Shown piece by piece: positions 6,642-12,905 of a stretch of DNA of 33,564 bases (positions within the stretch are counted from its first letter, which is position 1; each line of letters begins with the position of its first letter). Source of the stretch: a virus; IMG/VR virus record IMGVR_UViG_3300022542_001471, positions 1 to 33,564 of that record; one strand, given 5' to 3'. Under the pieces are notes generated by a model. That model worked only from the letters and a program-made list of their open reading frames with translations, ran no database searches and was not told where the DNA came from. The translations under genes were made by a program, and so were the position numbers.

Positions 6642-6779
6642 TTAAGCACCTCCTTTCAATTTTTTAATCTTGACTTTTACCCAAGAGCCTTTCTTGATTT
6701 TCAGAGAATCAGCAATAACTTTGTCAATCACGATACACAAACTCGTTCCAACCGTAGTGACTTTCTTGACGACATCCAT
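6642..6779 (-). CDS. AbrB/SpoVT-type swapped-hairpin DNA-binding protein
   Basis: The 45 residues read KKVTTVGTSLCIVIDKVIAD followed by LKIKKGSWVKVKI. This is the AbrB-family pattern: strand, G-[NT]-S-L hairpin, helix, L..kkGd.V.V. The domain dimerises by strand exchange and binds AT-rich DNA. It is the first gene of its operon, with a TATA box 22-33 bases before the ATG. That box is flanked by an ATAAGT / ACTTAT inverted repeat, and four GATAAGTAG repeats lie just upstream. Autoregulation by this protein is the simplest reading. Confidence 0.75.
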   Translation of the reverse strand: MDVVKKVTTVGTSLCIVIDKVIADSLKIKKGSWVKVKIKKLKGGA

Positions 6780-6794
6780 ACTAATATAATACGA

Positions 6795-6815
6795 ATAAGT
6801 CCTTTAAATACTTAT
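6795..6815 (-). promoter_or_regulatory. TATA box (6801-6812) inside an operator-like inverted repeat
   Basis: ATAAGT at 6795-6800 and ACTTAT at 6810-6815 form an inverted repeat that straddles the TTTAAATA box of the AbrB-like gene. A dimer bound there would block TBP. Confidence 0.6.
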
Positions 6816-6827
6816 CGGTCGACGTAA

Positions 6828-6868
6828 GATAAGTAGGATAAGTAGGATAAGTAGGATAAGTAGGATAA
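6828..6868. repeat. Four and a half 9-bp direct repeats
   Basis: GATAAGTAG is repeated four times exactly (6828-6863), followed by a partial unit GATAA. The array lies immediately upstream of the AbrB-like promoter and contains the same ATAAGT core as its inverted repeat. It is probably a regulator-binding array. Iterons are an alternative. Confidence 0.8.
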
Positions 6869-6881
6869 ATCAGATTTATTT

Positions 6882-7130
6882 CTATAAGCCCTCTCTAATC
6901 TTATCATTCCTGATTCTCAGATATTTCGTGAAATATTTCAGATAGAGTTCAAGGTCTTGATGATGCAGAGATTCCAGCTCATTCAAAAATCTTTTCTCTT
7001 TGCTTGACTTTGATTGGTAGTTATTCAGTGGCTCAGCTGCAATCTCTTCCAATAAATTATCTAAACTAATGAATGACATTCTCCTGATAATATTTCTTCC
7101 TTTATAAATCTTGAAATTTAACTGACCCAT
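6882..7130 (-). CDS. Unrecognised 82-residue protein
   Basis: The N-terminal half has strand-forming segments (LNFKIYKGRNIIRRM). The second half is two charged helices ending in LELYLKYFTKYLRIRN. It has no cysteines and no named motif. A TATA-like GATTTAAATC lies rather close (14-24 bases) to the ATG, so translation could begin at an internal Met. It is a single-gene unit, with the 9-bp repeat array just beyond its stop. Confidence 0.6.
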   Translation of the reverse strand: MGQLNFKIYKGRNIIRRMSFISLDNLLEEIAAEPLNNYQSKSSKEKRFLNELESLHHQDLELYLKYFTKYLRIRNDKIREGL

Positions 7131-7227
7131 AGATCAACTTCCTGATTTAAATCGCTCTACAGCCTCCCTACGAGGTCTTTTTCCGACGGAAACTCAAAAT
7201 TAATGGCTGTTAGTAATTATTAGTAAC

Positions 7228-7262
7228 AATTAATAAAAAAAATAAAAAAAAGAATTAGATTT
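7228..7262 (-). terminator. T-rich terminator of the long early operon
   Basis: After the stop at 7264 the minus strand contains TTTTTT and then two T8 tracts within 35 bases. This is the expected end of the transcript that starts near 14068. Confidence 0.65.
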
Positions 7263-7263
7263 T

Positions 7264-7428
7264 TTAAGGCGGATTAGCTATCTTTGACGCAATCATCCTG
7301 ACCTTGTTGAGAGTCCAATCACGAAACCTCCTCGCTCTTTCGCAGATTTCCCCAGATTCCCTGAGCTCGATATATTTACATTTCCTGAGGAACTTTTGAA
7401 CAGGAGTCTCGTGCTTTTGAAATCCCAT
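7264..7428 (-). CDS. 54-residue basic protein
   Basis: The frame reads MGFQKHETPVQKFLRKCKYI and continues Arg-rich (ERARRFRDWTLNKVRMI). It is preceded by AAAGGT about six bases before the ATG and lies 14 bases after the stop of the previous gene. It is probably helical and nucleic-acid binding by charge. No family recognised. Confidence 0.65.
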   Translation of the reverse strand: MGFQKHETPVQKFLRKCKYIELRESGEICERARRFRDWTLNKVRMIASKIANPP

Positions 7429-7442
7429 AGACCTTTTCAGGA

Positions 7443-7874
7443 CTAGTCCTCATCATCGTCGTCAGAGTCATCATCCTTATCAGGTTCATCAGGCTTCTTG
7501 TCGGGCTCATCAGGTTTCTTATCTGCTTCGTCTTCTGGCATTTTGTCCTCCATCAATTTAATTTGTTTGCGGACTACCGCAATATTGTTTTCAAGCCTGT
7601 TCAACTTTAAATAGATTTGGTTCTTCTGCAGCCTCAAAACTCTGCCCATATTTCTCTCACTCCACGTCACCATGTTCAGCTTCTCGAGCAGATCATACTC
7701 CTGTAATTCCATAGCCTCAACTTGCTCCTGGAGCGCAGACTCTGTTGAAACCAGTGACTTCCTTCCAAGTTCGATTCCTGGTATCGGCGTTTCTGTTTTC
7801 TTCTCAGGTAGCTTTTCTTTTCCTGCTAAATTCTTTTTAGGTCTCCCAGACTTGACTTTTTTGTCAGCAGTCAT
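7443..7874 (-). CDS. Coiled-coil protein with basic head and acidic tail
   Basis: The 143-residue product has three parts. The N-terminal segment is Lys-rich and contains GRPKK, an AT-hook-like core. A coiled coil follows at about 40-112 (ALQEQVEAMELQEYDLLEKL and RLENNIAVVRKQIKLMED). The tail repeats DKKPDEP and ends in a run of Asp/Glu. The start overlaps the previous stop by ATGA. It could be an architectural DNA-binding protein or a scaffold. No enzymatic motif is seen. Confidence 0.7.
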   Translation of the reverse strand: MTADKKVKSGRPKKNLAGKEKLPEKKTETPIPGIELGRKSLVSTESALQEQVEAMELQEYDLLEKLNMVTWSERNMGRVLRLQKNQIYLKLNRLENNIAVVRKQIKLMEDKMPEDEADKKPDEPDKKPDEPDKDDDSDDDDED

Positions 7875-8008
7875 TTTTTCTTTTTCTTTTTCTTTTTCTT
7901 CTTTCCGCCTCGAGCCATCTTTGCTTCACAGACATTTCCTTTGCCGTCTATGTAGTAGAGAAAGCCTGGCTTTCTTACAACCACTTCCTTAGCAATTATT
8001 CTTCCCAT
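7871..8008 (-). CDS. Poly-lysine-tailed miniprotein with a YYIDGKGNVCEAKMARGG core
   Basis: The product has 45 residues ending in ten lysines. The core GFLYYIDGKGNVCEAKMARG resembles a small protein motif (LYYvDkxGdisrAKMaRGG) that I recall as common in archaeal and candidate-phyla genomes, with no assigned function. A strong AAGGAGGT site lies eight bases before the ATG. It overlaps both neighbours. The charge suggests binding to nucleic acid or ribosomes; this is inference. Confidence 0.7.
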   Translation of the reverse strand: MGRIIAKEVVVRKPGFLYYIDGKGNVCEAKMARGGKKKKKKKKKK

Positions 8009-8177
8009 ATTTTATACCTCCTTGAGATTTATTTTGCTGAACATTTACTTTCTCCTCTTGCCCGCAAAAGCCGCATTTCCTGACGAGCTCGCCTTCATCA
8101 TCGGTTCCTACCAGCAAATCCTCAGGCTGCAATTCTCTTTCGCAGGCTTCGCATTTAATCAAATTACCGAACATCAT
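7989..8177 (-). CDS. Zinc-ribbon protein
   Basis: The 62-residue protein has CEAC (9-12) and CGFC (35-38), a classic two-knuckle ribbon, followed by a Gln/Asn-rich tail. ATG at 8177 overlaps the upstream stop. Its end overlaps the next gene by 20 bases. It is likely a nucleic-acid- or protein-binding adaptor. No specific family could be named. Confidence 0.7.
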   Translation of the reverse strand: MMFGNLIKCEACERELQPEDLLVGTDDEGELVRKCGFCGQEEKVNVQQNKSQGGIKYGKNNC

Positions 8178-8365
8178 TTTCTTTTATTGTCTTTTGCCAT
8201 GTGAATACCCATTCCTCTTCCTTTATTTTGTGCTGGTCGTGGCTTTCTTGCATCTCTTTTATGAAAATTCATAGCTTGCTGACATTCCTCTCCTTTTTTA
8301 AAAGTGCTTGAAGTAACTTTTCCTTCTCCTCTTTTGATATATTTTGGAACACAGCTTCTACTCAT
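8174..8365 (-). CDS. Small very basic protein
   Basis: The 63 residues are rich in Lys, Arg and Gly (KRDARKPRPAQNKGRG) and contain two isolated cysteines. It is probably largely disordered. The start lies two bases after the stop of the previous gene and the end overlaps the zinc-ribbon gene. Function unknown. Confidence 0.6.
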   Translation of the reverse strand: MSRSCVPKYIKRGEGKVTSSTFKKGEECQQAMNFHKRDARKPRPAQNKGRGMGIHMAKDNKRK

Positions 8366-8367
8366 TT

Positions 8368-8526
8368 TTATCCTACCACTTGCGTCGGAAAAATCATATC
8401 GAATGCTTCCTTTAATCCAGCAAGATATTCTAATCCTTTATCACTCAAATTCCCTCTCTCTGCTTGCCCTTCCCAGGCTTCAATTAGAAATTCAAGTTCT
8501 TTCTTTTTTACAATTTCGTTATCCAT
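8368..8526 (-). CDS. 52-residue acidic helical protein
   Basis: The frame MDNEIVKKKELEFLIEAWEG continues through NLSDKGLEYLAGLKEAFDMIF. Two helices joined by a short turn are likely. It sits between the nuclease gene and the basic miniprotein gene with no room for a separate promoter. No family recognised. Confidence 0.6.
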   Translation of the reverse strand: MDNEIVKKKELEFLIEAWEGQAERGNLSDKGLEYLAGLKEAFDMIFPTQVVG

Positions 8527-8528
8527 TA

Positions 8529-9071
8529 TTATTTATCCTGGGTAAATTCCTTGTATACAATTTGTCCCCTTTTTGTACCCTTGCTTGCGACAAGAATATT
8601 AGAAAATATATTATTCTCCAGCAGCCACCTGCACTTAGCTTTTTCTTCCTTATCGAGATAGCCCTTTGATTTTACTTCAAGCCCATAGACTTTTTTTAAT
8701 CCTGTTCCAGGCATTATTTGATTGTCTAATAAATGCATATCAATCAAATGGCATCTGTCAGTCATAATTATAAAATCAGGAAATCCCGCCCCTAACATCA
8801 TAGGTTTTCCTGGACCTAAGAACTTATTTTTTACTTTGACTAATTCTCCAACAGGATTTGGATAATGCTTTCCATCCTTTAATGTTAAATCTTTCCAAGC
8901 AACGAGAGTAAAACTTCCATCAGCATTATTTGTGTGACCAAATGCAACATTATTGCTCCACTTGTCCACGATCCAGCCTTTAGATTCTAAATCTTTTCTG
9001 ACTCGTAATTCAAAGCGAGCTCCTGCAGCTCTTGCTTTCCTGCCCTGTTTAGCTTTCTCTATATTTTTCAT
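8529..9071 (-). CDS. PD-(D/E)xK superfamily nuclease
   Basis: The product has 180 residues. The core pattern is present in order: an N-terminal helix with Glu (GARFELRVRKDLESKGW), the strand GFPDFIIM with the conserved PD, the strand YGLEVKSKG with the E-x-K pair, then helix KAKCRWLLEN. This matches small archaeal and phage PD-(D/E)xK nucleases such as VRR-NUC or Hjc-like resolvases. ATG at 9071 is chosen; a TTG at 9098 would extend it by nine residues. Its place beside a possible ssDNA-binding protein suggests recombination or genome processing. Confidence 0.7.
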   Translation of the reverse strand: MKNIEKAKQGRKARAAGARFELRVRKDLESKGWIVDKWSNNVAFGHTNNADGSFTLVAWKDLTLKDGKHYPNPVGELVKVKNKFLGPGKPMMLGAGFPDFIIMTDRCHLIDMHLLDNQIMPGTGLKKVYGLEVKSKGYLDKEEKAKCRWLLENNIFSNILVASKGTKRGQIVYKEFTQDK

Positions 9072-9099
9072 TTCAATAATTTTATAGCGGCGAGACAAT

Positions 9100-9585
9100 C
9101 TAAAACGTCAGATAATCTTTTCCGTTTTTTGCAGTCCTGGTCTGAATCACAATCCTGACCTTAGGTACGCCGGAGTACCTTCTGAATGTCTTTCCCTGGT
9201 CGTCCTTCTCTTCATGAAGCTGCGGATTCTCGACAAGATCTCTGTAATGCTTCACACCATACTTTTCCAGGAACAGACCGAAAGGACTTTTAGGTCCCCA
9301 ACCAAGATTGTGTTCCTTGTCTTCCTGAAGCCCGAAGAGACGAGTTGCACGAATTTCCCTCTTGCCTTCATCTACAGGCATGCTGAAGATCTTAACAAAA
9401 AAACCATACTGACCTTCGTGCTCTTCGACAAAAGCAATCATCGAATCCTTTCCTATGTACGGAGTTGGATCAAATTCCTGCGGTTCGATTTCTCCAGATT
9501 TGTCAAGCTTCCCGAATCCTCCAGTGCTTTGCTGCACAGGTTTTTCAGATTTGCTTGTTGCATCTGCATCAAATGTTTGCGGCAT
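9100..9585 (-). CDS. Possible OB-fold / ssDNA-binding protein
   Basis: In this 161-residue protein the first 40 residues are low-complexity. The rest is strand-rich with conserved-looking segments: MIAFVEEHEGQYGFFVKIFS, IRATRLFGLQEDKE and the ending KVRIVIQTRTAKNGKDYLTF. The terminal NGKdYltF strand is reminiscent of viral OB-fold proteins. ATG at 9585 follows an AGGAGGAAA site; the longer frame from 9654 is not favoured. The single-strand-binding role is a guess from fold pattern and from the adjacent nuclease gene. Confidence 0.6.
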   Translation of the reverse strand: MPQTFDADATSKSEKPVQQSTGGFGKLDKSGEIEPQEFDPTPYIGKDSMIAFVEEHEGQYGFFVKIFSMPVDEGKREIRATRLFGLQEDKEHNLGWGPKSPFGLFLEKYGVKHYRDLVENPQLHEEKDDQGKTFRRYSGVPKVRIVIQTRTAKNGKDYLTF

Positions 9586-9672
9586 TTTTTTGAATTTCCT
9601 CCTTTTTGAAAATAACGAAATATAATACACACTCGAACTTTCTTCCGTCGACATACCTTACATATCTTATAA

Positions 9673-9855
9673 TCATCTTCTAATTTCTCTGATTGCCTCC
9701 TCGATATCTGTTAATTTGAGTAAGATCCCTGTCAAACAAATTATTAAAAAATATTCAAAGAATCCAAACCATTTCATCCAATAGACTCCTACAAACAAGA
9801 ATAGAAAAAGAAAAATAAAATAGATTCCCTGTCTAAACGAACTTGTTATCATCAT
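9673..9855 (-). CDS. Two-helix membrane protein
   Basis: The 60-residue product has hydrophobic helices at about 10-30 (IYFIFLFLFLFVGVYWMKWF) and 33-48 (YFLIICLTGILLKL), then a charged C-terminal tail ending IREIRR. The start overlaps the upstream stop. A two-helix hairpin of this size fits small viral membrane proteins. There is no specific evidence for lysis. Confidence 0.65.
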   Translation of the reverse strand: MMITSSFRQGIYFIFLFLFLFVGVYWMKWFGFFEYFLIICLTGILLKLTDIEEAIREIRR

Positions 9856-10028
9856 TTTTTCCTCCCGATTTCAGCTTCTATGAACCTACGTGCGCTCTTT
9901 GATAGCTTCTTGTTTTTCAAAGCTTCCTGCATTGTCACGAGATTTGATTCTTTCAGGCGTGTTCTAAAATTTATGTCTGAAGCTGGAACAGTTGTAAGCC
10001 AGCTCAAATTTTCTTTATTTATTTTCAT
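9852..10028 (-). CDS. 58-residue basic helical protein
   Basis: It starts MKINKENLSWLTTVPASDIN at 10028, just after the stop of the zinc miniprotein gene. A longer frame from 10130 would run through that gene in another phase and is rejected. The segment TRLKESNLVTMQEALKN and SARRFIEAEIGRKK suggests two or three helices. Function unknown. Confidence 0.65.
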   Translation of the reverse strand: MKINKENLSWLTTVPASDINFRTRLKESNLVTMQEALKNKKLSKSARRFIEAEIGRKK

Positions 10029-10029
10029 C

Positions 10030-10152
10030 TTAGTTTGCTGCTTCTCTTTGCATGTCATCCTTGATCTCTGAACACGGCATGCAGTAGCCATCGACATCGA
10101 AGTCTCCTGGCTTATCTGATTCATGTTCACAATCTTCTCTTTTGCATTTCAT
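10030..10152 (-). CDS. 40-residue zinc-binding miniprotein
   Basis: The frame reads MKCKREDCEH, then GYCMPCSEI. Cysteines at 3, 8, 24 and 27 (C-x4-C and C-x2-C) could bind one zinc. A GGAG site lies about 10 bases before the ATG. It ends two bases before the next start. Confidence 0.65.
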   Translation of the reverse strand: MKCKREDCEHESDKPGDFDVDGYCMPCSEIKDDMQREAAN

Positions 10153-10199
10153 TATGATTTTTCTCCGGGTTCGCACAAGGGCGTAAATGTCGGAACCTT

Positions 10200-11045
10200 T
10201 TAATTATCTAGGCCAAGCTCATCGATTTCCTCATCTAAATCATCAGTTGTTTTCTCACTTTCATCCTCATCACTTTTTTCTAGCGGAGTCTTAGATCTTT
10301 TGATTTTATAATATTTGAGATGGCCTTTAAGCCTGTTAAAATCTAAATTTAAATTAAATTCCTTGTTAGCAGCTTCCAGAAGTTCCTGGTTTTTCATCTT
10401 GTCTATATTTGACTTCAAGAAATCCCTGAACTCTTTAGTATACTTTGTCGGATGGAATCTCTTTTTTGCTCCGATTATACTTTTACGATTTTGAACGCTT
10501 CCAGATGTAGTGTCTATCTTAAAAATTCTTTTAAGAGCTGCTGCGAGATCTTCGCTAGACATATCCGTGGAATGGTCTTTGATGTACCTGTCAACTGCAG
10601 GCGTAAATTTTGTTGCTGAAGGTGGTTGTTTTTGCCCTGGCTTTCTCACGATATTTCTAGAGCGCAAGTAATCAGATATGTTCTTTAGATTCATATCCAA
10701 GCCAAATCTTTTGTTAACTTCCTCGGCAATCTCTTTGTTTCTTAAGTGCAGACGATTTTTTACGAACACCTTCATTTCCAAGGGAAATTTTATAGGAGAT
10801 TTTTTCCTTGGCTTCTTTCTTACATGATCAGGATATTTTCTGCGATCAACTTTCTTTGCTGTAATCGGCTTTGGATATCCAGGAGTTGTGAAATCTACTA
10901 CTTTTCCGTCCGGGTGGAATTCTGTCTCTTCAAACTCCAATAATCTATCGACGATTTCAGAATAAAACTTCCATGTTTCAGGATCATCTGTATTGAAAAA
11001 GAAGTGGCCTCCATTCTTCAATTTGAGCTTAACATCAATTTTCAT
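10200..11045 (-). CDS. Triple helix-turn-helix protein with acidic IDELGLD tail
   Basis: The product has 281 residues. After a short N-terminal domain it carries three similar HTH units at about 92-135, 148-190 and 205-248 (NKEIAEEVNKRFGLDMN; SEDLAAALKRIFKIDTT; NQELLEAANKEFNLNLD). This is the DNA-reading module normally found beside HNH homing nucleases in phages (x-N-x-E-L...N..F), here without a nuclease. The last residues, DLDEEIDELGLDN, closely match the end of the 72-residue protein at 11380-11598, which has one copy of the same HTH. It may be a repressor or partitioning-like protein. Confidence 0.7.
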   Translation of the reverse strand: MKIDVKLKLKNGGHFFFNTDDPETWKFYSEIVDRLLEFEETEFHPDGKVVDFTTPGYPKPITAKKVDRRKYPDHVRKKPRKKSPIKFPLEMKVFVKNRLHLRNKEIAEEVNKRFGLDMNLKNISDYLRSRNIVRKPGQKQPPSATKFTPAVDRYIKDHSTDMSSEDLAAALKRIFKIDTTSGSVQNRKSIIGAKKRFHPTKYTKEFRDFLKSNIDKMKNQELLEAANKEFNLNLDFNRLKGHLKYYKIKRSKTPLEKSDEDESEKTTDDLDEEIDELGLDN

Positions 11046-11218
11046 TTTTTATATGAATTTAGTTTACTATTTATACTTGCTTGTTCTCGACGGGAATATT
11101 TAAATCCGTATTTTTTGCATCTTCCGCAAACCGGAACTGGGGTTGGGCCATGACGTTCTTTTTTACACATGACTCGAGCTCCGCATTTGCATCTTTTTTT
11201 TATTAGCAATTTTTTCAT
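11042..11218 (-). CDS. Zinc-ribbon miniprotein
   Basis: This 58-residue basic protein has cysteines in RCKCGARVMC (10, 12, 18) and CGRC (31, 34), then a KYGFKYSRR tail. It is compatible with a zinc ribbon. It overlaps the next start by ATGA. The 160 bases upstream form the structured element 11226-11378, which would be its 5' leader or a processed RNA. Confidence 0.7.
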   Translation of the reverse strand: MKKLLIKKRCKCGARVMCKKERHGPTPVPVCGRCKKYGFKYSRREQASINSKLNSYKK

Positions 11219-11225
11219 TGATCAT

Positions 11226-11378
11226 GAGGGCCGGGATGTAAAGGCATTATCTCTACCTCTTAGGGCCCGGACACCTCGGTTCCCCTAAGTATGAAAGGGC
11301 AGATTTGGTAGTCCAAGACTTCTCAGATGAGAATCCTTAAATTTTACCTCTGCCCTCGCTCTTAGTGTTAGATAAGAG
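11226..11378 (-). ncRNA. Structured intergenic element, leader or small RNA
   Basis: This GC-rich gap between two genes contains nested perfect pairings. A closing helix GAGGGC 11226-11231 pairs with GCCCTC 11352-11357, competing with GGGCAGA 11297-11303 / TCTGCCC 11349-11355. Other helices are CTTAGGG 11259-11265 / CCCTAAG 11283-11289, TTCTC 11320-11324 / GAGAA 11329-11333, and CTCTTA 11359-11364 / TAAGAG 11373-11378. The two mutually exclusive closing helices would suit a switch. It does not fold as a tRNA: the GGGCAGA stem encloses only 59 bases. The strand is assumed from the flanking genes. Confidence 0.5.
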
Positions 11379-11379
11379 A

Positions 11380-11598
11380 CTATGAATCATCAAGCCCCAT
11401 GGAATCGATATCTTGATCAAGCCCATCTTTCCGAGGTGGAGCTTTTCTTAATCCCATATTACTTAATAACTTTTTAAAACTATGCTCGCTGAGCCCGATT
11501 CCGTATCTTTCATTTAATCTCTGAATCAGGACAGGAGAAGTCATGCTCTCAAAATTATGCTTTATGTAATTTAATACCTCTTGTGAATATTCAACCAT
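11380..11598 (-). CDS. Single-HTH protein sharing the acidic C-terminal tail
   Basis: The 72-residue product starts at ATG 11598; a TTG three codons upstream is less likely. Residues about 5-50 (VLNYIKHNFESMTSPVLIQR, then LNERYGIGLS) match one HTH unit of the triple-HTH protein. The last residues, GLDQDIDSMGLDDS, match that protein's DLDEEIDELGLDN. The two are probably partners or competitors that share a tail-binding target. Confidence 0.7.
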   Translation of the reverse strand: MVEYSQEVLNYIKHNFESMTSPVLIQRLNERYGIGLSEHSFKKLLSNMGLRKAPPRKDGLDQDIDSMGLDDS

Positions 11599-11609
11599 TT
11601 TCAGCAATT

Positions 11610-11822
11610 TTAAGATTCGGAAATTTTTTCTTTAAAGCATCCCCCCCAGGCCTTTTCCTGCAGATCAATAATTTTATCCAATGATTCTTTATCGACAATA
11701 CTTCCGCCAATACGAACCTCTGCCTGCAGCTCACCTTTAAAATTTGACTTTAAGAGAATCTTGTCCTGAGGACCAAGACCGATATCTTCATCGAATTGTT
11801 TAGCTTCCGGAAATTCACCCAT
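11610..11822 (-). CDS. Unrecognised 70-residue protein
   Basis: The composition is mixed and mildly acidic, with strand-like LLKSNFKGELQAEVRIGG followed by a helix SLDKIIDLQEKAWGG. The start overlaps the upstream stop by eight bases. The FDEDIGLG near the N terminus faintly resembles the IDxxGLD tails of nearby HTH proteins. Function unknown. Confidence 0.6.
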   Translation of the reverse strand: MGEFPEAKQFDEDIGLGPQDKILLKSNFKGELQAEVRIGGSIVDKESLDKIIDLQEKAWGGCFKEKISES

Positions 11823-12159
11823 CTTTCAAATCCTCCTCGATAATGTTAAATTTCCATTTGATATAACCAATAACATCTTTCGTAAACAGAAAATCAGTAC
11901 CCCAACCAAACAATCCTCGGGTTGCTTCTTTAGCAATTGAACTCTCTGCAAGTTTTATCTCCTTGATTGCTTCTAGTTTTAATTCTTCGAACTTCTTTGC
12001 AAGAAAACCTTTAAAATTTTCTTTCCTAATTCCAAGGGAATAAGTTCTTCCACAACCTTTTAATTCTTTTTTGACTGGCAGATAAACTTCTGAATCTAAT
12101 TTCTCGCATAGTTCCTCTTCAATTCTTAAATCCTTCAAGGTTTTAGGATCTTTAGGCAT
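11815..12159 (-). CDS. Unrecognised 114-residue protein
   Basis: It starts MPKDPKTLKDLRIEEELCEK at 12159, nine bases after a GGAGGT site. The longer frame from 12258 lies inside the upstream gene and is rejected. It is a mostly helical, Lys/Glu-rich protein with a hydrophobic segment GLFGWGTDFLFTKDVIGYI near the C terminus that is too polar for a membrane helix. Confidence 0.6.
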   Translation of the reverse strand: MPKDPKTLKDLRIEEELCEKLDSEVYLPVKKELKGCGRTYSLGIRKENFKGFLAKKFEELKLEAIKEIKLAESSIAKEATRGLFGWGTDFLFTKDVIGYIKWKFNIIEEDLKDG

Positions 12160-12511
12160 TTTTCTTAACCTCCGGTTCTTCTTGAATTGATTTTGAAAAT
12201 TCCTTAGCGTCAAAAACAGCCTCTGCAACCTTAATGATATCAAAAGGTCCATGGACATAATGTTTATTTCTCTTTTCCATCACAGCGAGTAATCCTGCTG
12301 CAGCAATCCGGAAATGATAAGTACAAAGAGGAACCCCAATATTCATCGCCGAGTCTTTGCCGGTATATGGAGTAAAAATCTTACCGCTTTCTAGAAGAGA
12401 AATAATCTGTAGAGATACAGTCATCATCTGCCTTTTCTTGCATCCTGGATAAGCGCACTTAGCTTGAGCCATCTTTTTCAACTTTTCCTTCATTTCTGCT
12501 TTATTTACCAT
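12152..12511 (-). CDS. Zinc-finger protein
   Basis: The 119-residue product has CAYPGC (19-24) and a later LCTYHF (C63, H66), a possible CCCH zinc site around a helical hairpin. The C-terminal part is helical and Lys/Glu-rich. The spacing resembles small treble-clef proteins but no HNH catalytic histidine pair is evident. It lies directly after the histone-like gene. Confidence 0.6.
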   Translation of the reverse strand: MVNKAEMKEKLKKMAQAKCAYPGCKKRQMMTVSLQIISLLESGKIFTPYTGKDSAMNIGVPLCTYHFRIAAAGLLAVMEKRNKHYVHGPFDIIKVAEAVFDAKEFSKSIQEEPEVKKNA

Positions 12512-12513
12512 TT

Positions 12514-12690
12514 TTATATATCCCGAGCCAGAAGTGTGCGCCTTTTCGATTCTAAGGCCCTCTCACAAGCTTTTTTGAACAAATCTGCTATTACCCAGTC
12601 AAATTTCTCTAAGAACTTAGCAGAGGACTGTAAACCCTCTGAATGAGCTTGTTTCCTTACCATGGCCGCAATCAAGAATTTGAACTTCAT
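12514..12690 (-). CDS. Histone-fold miniprotein
   Basis: The product has 58 residues from ATG 12690, or 49 from an internal ATG at 12663. The first start overlaps the upstream stop as ATGA, the local norm. The order fits a minimal histone fold: helix FLIAAMVRKQAH, long central helix SAKFLEKFDWVIADLFKKAC, loop, then KRRTLLARDI. The R-[KR]-T-L-x-x-x-D-I ending is the conserved loop-2/helix-3 signature of archaeal and short bacterial-type histones. A 58-residue length suits the single-fold, tail-less type. It probably compacts or bends viral or host DNA as a dimer. Confidence 0.6.
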   Translation of the reverse strand: MKFKFLIAAMVRKQAHSEGLQSSAKFLEKFDWVIADLFKKACERALESKRRTLLARDI

Positions 12691-12905
12691 TTTGAGATGA
12701 TCAAGAATCCCTCTTTCCTCTTCTCCTTTTTTCTTTTGATAAACAGCTCGACAGATTCAACTTCAGGATCCGAAAGAAAGGCCTCAATTGCTTTCCTGGT
12801 ATTATGCGGGACTAGGACGCAGCTCGTGCAGACATTTTTGAAAGCCCAAGCACATCCTCCGGTGCAAGGTTTGTCATCAGTACAGCTACAATATTTGCAT
12901 TTCAT
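12687..12905 (-). CDS. Cys-rich zinc-finger protein of phage type
   Basis: The 72-residue product starts MKCKYCSCTDDKPC at 12905. The pattern C..C.C......C...CAW......C..C (seven cysteines in the first 28 residues) is a zinc-finger module common in phage miniproteins (CxxCGCTD..ACpGGCsWv..dlCs.C). The C-terminal half is charged and helical. The longer upstream frame overlaps another gene and is rejected. Confidence 0.7.
   Translation of the reverse strand: MKCKYCSCTDDKPCTGGCAWAFKNVCTSCVLVPHNTRKAIEAFLSDPEVESVELFIKRKKEKRKEGFLIISK

Noticed and set aside
6828-6868. Possible CRISPR array
   Set aside because: The units are 9 bp with no spacers. The same applies to the tract at 33085-33340; neither is CRISPR.
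11297-11355. Possible tRNA with GGGCAGA/TCTGCCC acceptor stem
   Set aside because: Only 59 bases from end to end, no T arm or D arm, and the inner hairpin is not an anticodon arm.
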